Shown: positions 22,001-26,681 of the stretch, piece after piece | Layout of the letters: each line of letters starts with the position of its first letter | Position numbering within the stretch: the first letter of the stretch is position 1 | Origin: Anaerolineaceae bacterium UBA3924 | Lineage (GTDB): Bacteria; Chloroflexota; Anaerolineae; Anaerolineales; Anaerolineaceae | Reading direction: 5' to 3' | NCBI GenBank assembly: GCA_002385985.1 | Contig: DGEO01000027.1 | Span: 1 to 26,681, forward strand | Length of the DNA stretch: 26,681 bases | Program-made: the position numbers and the translations under genes | Notes under the pieces: model-generated | The model's input: only the letters and a program-made list of their open reading frames with translations | Told to the model about the DNA's origin: nothing | Database searches by the model: none

Positions 22001-23425
22001 CTACTGAGGGGGCGGGAAGAGCCGCCGGCGGACACCGGCTTTCCCGGGCGCCGGTTTGTACCGCGCGGACCACACGACCACCCCGGCCGCGGCCATCCCC
22101 AGGCCGCCCCAGACCAGCAGGTAGAGGTCGTAGGGCAGGGCGAAAGCCGGACGGGGCAGGGTGATCAAGTCCTGCACGTTGTTCGAGGTCATCGAGTCGA
22201 CGCCGGCCAGCCACAGGCGCGAATACAGCCAGGGCTCGTCCACCACCCACAGGTTGACCCACAGCCCGGCCTGCCGGTAGGCTTCGATCTCGCCGATTGA
22301 CAGGCTGTACACGCTGTTGACCACCCGAAAGCCGGCGGCGGTCAGGGATTCGGGTGAGGGATGGGCCGAGGTGTAGCCGATCCCGGCAGCCAGGACGGCG
22401 TCCGGCAGGATCGACCAGACCCGATCGATCTCGTCCGGCCCGGCCAGGATCCATGCCCGCTCCGCGATGCCGGCGGCATCAATCGCCTGCAGGACCATGT
22501 CGAAGGCCCGGTCGTGGTAGGGGTGCCCTTCGGCCGGGATGCGCAGGTCATAGAGGAAGTGCAGGCCGCGATCCGCCGCCAGCTTCAGCCCCGCATCCAG
22601 GGTCGGGATCGGGTCTCCGGAAGGAGTCGACCACCCCGGGTACCAGCTGCCCGCATCCAGGCGAGAAAGCTCGTCCCATGTGAAGGACTCAGCCGGTTCG
22701 CCGGCTCGATCCGGGAAGACCCCGGCGATGTTCGTGGTCCGGCCCAGTGTGGCGTCGTGCATCAGGAAGAGCACGCCATCGCGGCTGACGGTGATATCCG
22801 TCTCAAGGCCGTAGACGCCCAGGTCAGCGGCTGCCTGCATGGCGGCCAGGGTGTTCTCCGGCGCCTGGGTCGAAGCGCCGCGGTGAGCGAACAGGCGGGG
22901 CTTTTCCGGCAGCGGACCGCGGTAGACATTCGCCGGGGTGCGGAAGACGGGAACCAGCCAGAGCGCCAGCAGCCCGGCGGCCATCCAGGCGCTCCGGCCC
23001 GGGGGCTTGCCCCGCACCTGCCGGCCGAGCAGCCAGGCCAGGAACAGGAGGATGCCGGCGTCAAAAATGATGCGGAAGTACAGCATCAGCTGGCCGAGCC
23101 GGTAGAGCTGGGCCGGGTTGCTGCGGAACAGCACCGCGAAGCTGGCGTAGAAGAAGAGCAGGAAGAGCGCGGCCGCGGCGTTGAAGGGCCAGACAGGCCC
23201 GGTTCGCCGGCCCATGCGGCGCAGGATCAGGCGTACCGCGCTCCAACCGGCTTCCAGCCCGGCGAAAAGCAGGAAGACCAGCATGAAATTCGTCCGCAGG
23301 CCGGTTTTGCCCATCAGAAAGGCATTGAGCGTGCTCTGGTAGGGACCGTTGGTCAGCCAGAAGGCAAGGAAAAACAGGGCATGGATGAGCAGTACGCGTG
23401 CCACAGCCTTCTCCCGGGAGCGCAA
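22001..23425 (-). CDS. Membrane-anchored glycerophosphodiester phosphodiesterase
   Basis: Predicted 474 residues. The TTG at 23425 is chosen because AAGGAGG stands 8 nt upstream. The N-terminal ~165 residues contain five hydrophobic helices. The GDPD domain (about 176-420) starts RLFAHRGASTQAPENT with His181, Arg182 and Glu190, followed by the metal ligands Glu208 and Asp210 (LETDITVSRDG) and the second catalytic His223 (LMHDATLGRTT). A final helix (about 430-452) precedes a basic tail. The catalytic set is complete, so it should hydrolyse glycerophosphodiesters or related lipids at the outer face of the membrane. The multi-helix N-terminus resembles the membrane domain of larger GDPDs but is not one that I can name. 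Confidence 0.93.
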   Translation of the reverse strand: MRSREKAVARVLLIHALFFLAFWLTNGPYQSTLNAFLMGKTGLRTNFMLVFLLFAGLEAGWSAVRLILRRMGRRTGPVWPFNAAAALFLLFFYASFAVLFRSNPAQLYRLGQLMLYFRIIFDAGILLFLAWLLGRQVRGKPPGRSAWMAAGLLALWLVPVFRTPANVYRGPLPEKPRLFAHRGASTQAPENTLAAMQAAADLGVYGLETDITVSRDGVLFLMHDATLGRTTNIAGVFPDRAGEPAESFTWDELSRLDAGSWYPGWSTPSGDPIPTLDAGLKLAADRGLHFLYDLRIPAEGHPYHDRAFDMVLQAIDAAGIAERAWILAGPDEIDRVWSILPDAVLAAGIGYTSAHPSPESLTAAGFRVVNSVYSLSIGEIEAYRQAGLWVNLWVVDEPWLYSRLWLAGVDSMTSNNVQDLITLPRPAFALPYDLYLLVWGGLGMAAAGVVVWSARYKPAPGKAGVRRRLFPPPQ

Positions 23426-23473
23426 GAGGGTTTCCTCCTTATTCTATCCGGGTGTCCTGAACCGGACGGCGGA

Positions 23474-25240
23474 TTACCTGCCAGGCTCGTGCACCAGCTT
23501 CACCCGGAAGGTGCCCACAACCTGGCCCTTCGATTTGGGCGCCGTCTCGGTAAATTCCGTTTCCACCGCCACCGGATCGCCGTTTTTCAGCTTCACGGGG
23601 AACATGTACAATGCACCGACCATGGGGTTGACCTGAAGATACTGCTCGTAGGTGGCCTTCCAGCTGTTGTGCACCACCGGCATATCGGACACCAGTTCTT
23701 CGTTGATGATGTAAGTCTCCCTGGATGGAGCCATGCGGTCAATGACCAGGGTCGCGGTTCCCTTGCAGGCGTCGAAACTGGTGAACAGAACTTCGAACTG
23801 GAAGCTGGGCGCTTTCATGATGATGGACGGCTCGCGGGTGTTTTTAAACGACACTACCTCGCCCATCCCCAGGCCGTGCAGCCAGGAAAGGTTGCCCGTG
23901 CTCTCGAAATCAGGCCGCATGCTGGTTTCCCCTTTGATCTCCCAGAACTGGTTGCCGGCGATCTTCAGCTCGTAAGTCAGCTCCACCTCGAAGGTCATGG
24001 CGCTTTCAATTTTGGCGATCAGGTCATCCAGGGGGATCGTAGACACACCGACCAGCGCTGCCCGCCGCGCCATATCCATTACTGCCCCCACGTTGCGGTA
24101 CTCGTGCTTCTCACGCAGCTCCTTCAGCAGCTTGTCGATGGACCGCTCTGCCATCGCGCCCAGCGCCTCGGCCAGCTGGACCGAGCCGGGGTGACGCGGA
24201 TCAACAAAGGCAAGATTGTGAGCCACCTGCATCCCTACCCGGGTGATCGGCTCCACATGCTCCACCTGGCTGCCGTACTCTTTGATCAGCAGGTTCACCT
24301 TCTTTATCTGACGCTCCAGCAGGCGTGTCTCCAGGGTGAGGTCGTGATCGCGGCCCATGCGGGCGAGCGCAGTCTGCGCGGCGATCATCTGGAGCATCAG
24401 CTCGCCTTCCGGGCGGTGGAACTGCTCGTCGAACTTCTTCAGGGCCTTCTCGCGGGCTTTCGAATCGTCCTCGTCTTTCGGGCAGGTGACCGGAACGGCG
24501 GGCGGGCGCGGAACTTTAATATTCTTGTCTTTCAGCAGCTCGCGCGCCTTCTGGACCAGCTCGGTGTAATGTCCCATCTCCTGCTCGCGCAGCTGACCGG
24601 CTTTCGGGTCGTTCGCGCTGACCACGGTGTACGAGCTGAAGTGCTGGATGACGGCTCCTGACCCGAGACCCGCTTCCTGCTGTTGGGCGAAGTTCACCTG
24701 CGCGCCGTCGTGGCTGCCGCTCAGGAACAGCGCCGTTTCCTCCAGCCCGCCGCCGGAAACGGTTAAGGTCGCTGGATCATCCAGCCACAGCTCGTCCGGC
24801 TCGAGCAGCACCCCGCCCACCTGAGTGCCCGGGATGTCAGCGGACTGCACCTCGCTCAGGGCGGTCATGGTGATGGTCTGCGGCTCGCCCAGCGCGCCCG
24901 GGGGGATGGCCAGCGTCCAGGTGAGGCCGGCGGCGTCAGTCAGCGACAGCTCCAGCCCGGAGCCGTAGGGCACGAACTCGCCGCTGGCCTGATGCGCGGT
25001 GTCGACGATGAAGGTGATGCTGCCCAGCGCGGGCAGCTCGCCGGGCGTGTCCTCGATGTCGTCGACAAAGGTGGCCTGCGAATCGTCCTCCTCGGAGAAG
25101 GGAAGAGCGGGATTCTGCGGTTCACCGGACGCTGGCTGCTGTCCGGCGTCTGAAGGACTGGTTCCGGGCTGCGGAGCGCAGCCCGCCAGCAGGCCGCACA
25201 CCAGGGAGAACAGGCACACGATGCGGAGGAAGGGGTTCAT
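23474..25240 (-). CDS. Large lipoprotein with a ZU5-like domain, unknown function
   Basis: Predicted 588 residues. AAGGAG lies 7 nt before the ATG. A type II signal peptide ends in the lipobox LLAG with Cys21, so the protein is lipid-anchored outside the membrane. A low-complexity Ser/Pro/Asp/Glu linker follows. Residues about 72-165 resemble a ZU5-like beta domain (LTWTLAIPPGALGEPQTITMTALSEV and VLLEPDELWLDDPATLTVSGGGL). Residues about 215-380 are charged and helical, possibly coiled coil. The final ~200 residues look beta-rich (VELTYELKIAGNQFWEIKGETSM, VGTFRVKLVHEPG). I recognise no enzyme motif. The helical middle plus two beta ends suggests a structural or binding role at the surface. Confidence 0.82.
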   Translation of the reverse strand: MNPFLRIVCLFSLVCGLLAGCAPQPGTSPSDAGQQPASGEPQNPALPFSEEDDSQATFVDDIEDTPGELPALGSITFIVDTAHQASGEFVPYGSGLELSLTDAAGLTWTLAIPPGALGEPQTITMTALSEVQSADIPGTQVGGVLLEPDELWLDDPATLTVSGGGLEETALFLSGSHDGAQVNFAQQQEAGLGSGAVIQHFSSYTVVSANDPKAGQLREQEMGHYTELVQKARELLKDKNIKVPRPPAVPVTCPKDEDDSKAREKALKKFDEQFHRPEGELMLQMIAAQTALARMGRDHDLTLETRLLERQIKKVNLLIKEYGSQVEHVEPITRVGMQVAHNLAFVDPRHPGSVQLAEALGAMAERSIDKLLKELREKHEYRNVGAVMDMARRAALVGVSTIPLDDLIAKIESAMTFEVELTYELKIAGNQFWEIKGETSMRPDFESTGNLSWLHGLGMGEVVSFKNTREPSIIMKAPSFQFEVLFTSFDACKGTATLVIDRMAPSRETYIINEELVSDMPVVHNSWKATYEQYLQVNPMVGALYMFPVKLKNGDPVAVETEFTETAPKSKGQVVGTFRVKLVHEPGR

Positions 25241-25322
25241 CGATGGACTCCTTTGCGGAGGGATGGGGTGGAGTGAGGCCTGTTGGAGGTGAGATTAAAA
25301 ATCTTGATCAGGGAATGAAGCC

Positions 25323-25349
25323 ATTATAACCCAGGGGTGTAATTGTCGA
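25323..25349 (-). promoter_or_regulatory. Candidate promoter for the lipoprotein gene
   Basis: On the minus strand a perfect TATAAT (25328-25323) is preceded by TCGACA (25349-25344) at a short 15-nt spacing. The start codon is about 80 nt downstream. Confidence 0.4.
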
Positions 25350-25375
25350 AGTATACGGGTAAACAGAAAAGGAAA

Positions 25376-25405
25376 TTGGTTCAGGTGAAGTATTGTCTGT
25401 ATAAT
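25376..25405 (+). promoter_or_regulatory. Candidate promoter for the plus-strand hydrolase
   Basis: A perfect TATAAT at 25400-25405 with a weak TTGGTT at 25376-25381 (18-nt spacing), inside an AT-rich stretch (about 25290-25440) that stands out from the GC-rich surroundings. The ATG follows 59 nt later. Confidence 0.5.
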
Positions 25406-25464
25406 AGATAAACATACTAATTAATATATATGTGGAGAGTGAATGAGCGATCAAGGAGAATAGG

Positions 25465-26469
25465 ATGCGCACAAGGCTTAGAAAATGGCCTGTTGCCGCA
25501 CGAAGCCTGTTAATTGTGTTGGCTTTGCTGATCCTTGCGATAGGGGGTCTGTCGCTCTATCAGGCTGCTGCCACCGCAAACGACCAGCGGAATTATCCGC
25601 CGCCCGGCCAACTGGTGGACGTGGGAGGCTATCGGATGCATATCTTCTGCATGGGTGAGGGCAGCCCCACTGTGATTTTGGATTCTCTTTTCCCCGGGAC
25701 CGTTTCTAACTGGGGCTGGGTACAGCCAGAAATCGCACGCACCACCCGGGTTTGTGCCTATGACCGCGCCGGTCTGGGCTGGAGCGAGCCAGGGCCCGAG
25801 CCGCGGACACAGCAGCAGGCTGCTCGCGAACTGCAAATTCTGCTAACGAATGGCGAGATCTCCGGACCGTATCTTCTGGTGGGTCATTCTCTGGGCGGGC
25901 TTACCTCGCGAATGTACGCCAGTATGTATCCCGATCAAGTGGCCGGGATGGTGCTGGTTGAAGGGACCAATCCCGACTCATGGATCCGGCGCGGACAACC
26001 GGAAGGTGTGGGAGCTGATCGTAACATGCTGGCGATGACGCCGCTGCTGGCAAGACTGGGGATCTTTCGCCTCGGCTTGATGCGGTTTTTTTCCAGTGAC
26101 CCCGATCTGCCTGAACAGCAGCGCCAGGAACTGCAGGCATTCTTTGACACTGCCAAATTCTGGGAAACCGTCCTTGCGGTGGACAATTCGTTCTCACAAT
26201 CACTCGAGGAGGTAAGGCACGCCAGCGACTTTGGCGAAAAACCGCTGATCATTGTATTAGGGAGCGAAGGGGATGGCGGTATTGCAGAGCTGCAAGAGCT
26301 CTTTGCCCAGCAGGAAAACCTATCCTCAAACAGCCTTACGTGGACGGTTGAGGGAGCAACACATGCCAGCCTTGTAGATAACCAGGATCATGCTCAACAG
26401 ACGAGCGCTGCAATCCTCCTGGTGGTCGAAGCCATACGAACCGGGCAGCCGTTGACAGTTTTTGAGTAA
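25465..26469 (+). CDS. Membrane-tethered alpha/beta hydrolase
   Basis: Predicted 334 residues; AAGGAG (25453-25458) precedes the ATG by 6 nt. A basic N-terminus and one helix (about 13-33) place the catalytic domain outside the cytoplasm. The nucleophile elbow is GHSLGG (Ser142), a likely acid is Asp270 (GSEGDGG) and the catalytic His is His300 (GATHASL). The segment CAYDRAGLGWSEPGPEPR is the usual strand before the cap domain. Family relatives are lipases or peptidases of unknown specificity. Base composition is visibly lower in GC than the neighbouring genes, with codons such as TTA, GTA and CGA used more, suggesting later acquisition. Confidence 0.9.
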   Translation: MRTRLRKWPVAARSLLIVLALLILAIGGLSLYQAAATANDQRNYPPPGQLVDVGGYRMHIFCMGEGSPTVILDSLFPGTVSNWGWVQPEIARTTRVCAYDRAGLGWSEPGPEPRTQQQAARELQILLTNGEISGPYLLVGHSLGGLTSRMYASMYPDQVAGMVLVEGTNPDSWIRRGQPEGVGADRNMLAMTPLLARLGIFRLGLMRFFSSDPDLPEQQRQELQAFFDTAKFWETVLAVDNSFSQSLEEVRHASDFGEKPLIIVLGSEGDGGIAELQELFAQQENLSSNSLTWTVEGATHASLVDNQDHAQQTSAAILLVVEAIRTGQPLTVFE

Positions 26470-26553
26470 CCACCCCCGAAGGTTCATCGAGTTCACCAGC
26501 AGGTCGAGCTTTTGTATTCTTCTCCTGCAGTAGTAAATTGGATTCAGCCTGTC

Positions 26554-26681
26554 ATGTTTCCGCAGCTGGCCGTGGGCACGCGCCGCCTGCGCGACATCGG
26601 CATGAGCGGGTGGTGCCAGCTGCTCCTGCTGGCGCCGGTCGGCGGGCTGGTGGTGATGGCGTATTTCTGGGCCCAGCCGAC
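26554..26681 (+). CDS. DUF805 membrane-protein fragment (runs off the right edge)
   Basis: Reading from ATG 26554 the frame is open to the window edge and begins MFPQLAVGTRRLRDIGMSGWCQLLLLAPVGG, the second half of a DUF805 domain (core motif LAVxxRRLHDxGxSGWW then a membrane helix). The N-terminal part of DUF805, with two or more membrane helices, is missing: the same frame upstream is open only back to the stop of the hydrolase (26467-26469) and encodes no hydrophobic segment. No ribosome site precedes the ATG. This may be a 5'-truncated remnant or an unusual short protein. Confidence 0.55.
   Translation, partial: MFPQLAVGTRRLRDIGMSGWCQLLLLAPVGGLVVMAYFWAQP

Noticed and set aside
22361..24661. 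A 766-codon open frame on the plus strand across the phosphodiesterase and lipoprotein genes
   Set aside because: It mirrors two well-supported minus-strand genes, spans the gap between them, has low-complexity Gln/His/Gly/Arg composition and no domain. It is an antisense artefact of GC-rich codon use.
1..26681. Search for CRISPR arrays, tRNA or rRNA genes, transposases and phage genes
   Set aside because: No regularly spaced repeats, cloverleaf-like segments, rRNA-like stretches or recombinase motifs were recognised.

Overview
The window is GC-rich with dense bacterial coding. The gene set points to a Chloroflexota bacterium, most likely Anaerolineae-like: non-cellulosomal cohesin and dockerin proteins with Pro/Thr-rich linkers, a DUF3105/DUF305 pair, a small RRM RNA-binding protein with a Gly/Arg tail, an HI0933-type flavoprotein, and a secreted protein ending in an LPxxRK tail. 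This is inferred from gene content; there is no rRNA or other marker here to confirm it.

Layout. (1) 1-5064, plus strand: a cell-surface cluster of five genes. They are a dockerin-ended protein cut by the left edge, a secreted cohesin+dockerin adaptor, two cohesin proteins each with a Pro/Thr-rich stalk and one C-terminal membrane helix, and a cohesin fused to cadherin-like and tandem-95-like repeats. A strong terminator follows. (2) 5191-6540, plus strand: a promoter-led DUF3105-DUF305 pair of membrane-anchored, His/Met/Cys-bearing extracytoplasmic proteins, ending in a terminator. (3) 6654-19649, minus strand: housekeeping and accessory genes. These are a 6-TM channel with a non-canonical filter, an RRM protein with a structured leader, an alpha/beta hydrolase, an HI0933 flavoprotein, an hpt-purA-purB purine operon, a 7TM-PAS-GGDEF protein, a VOC protein, an isoprenylcysteine-methyltransferase-like membrane protein, a divergent Fpg/Nei-like protein, an aldo/keto reductase, a DHFR/RibD-like reductase and an MgtC-family protein. 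(4) 19851-20273, plus: a small DUF6220-like membrane protein. (5) 20268-25240, minus: a DUF7000-like gene broken by an 8-bp tandem duplication, DUF1905 and DUF1801 proteins, a membrane-anchored glycerophosphodiesterase and a large lipoprotein. (6) 25465-26681, plus: a secreted or membrane-tethered hydrolase behind an AT-rich promoter region, then the 3' part of a DUF805 domain running off the window.

How the genes work together. The surface cluster holds the parts of a small self-contained cohesin-dockerin assembly: wall- or membrane-anchored receptors, an adaptor carrying both partners, and dockerin clients. No glycoside hydrolase is visible beside it. The purine genes form a compact hypoxanthine to IMP to adenylosuccinate to AMP route. 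Signals worth attention are the terminator-like leader of the RRM gene, two TATAAT boxes placed 6-7 nt before ATG (leaderless candidates), the 8-bp duplication frameshift, the Fpg-like protein without the catalytic proline, and the channel lacking a GYG filter. No tRNA, rRNA, CRISPR array or transposase was recognised, and no gene-free stretch exceeds 300 bases.
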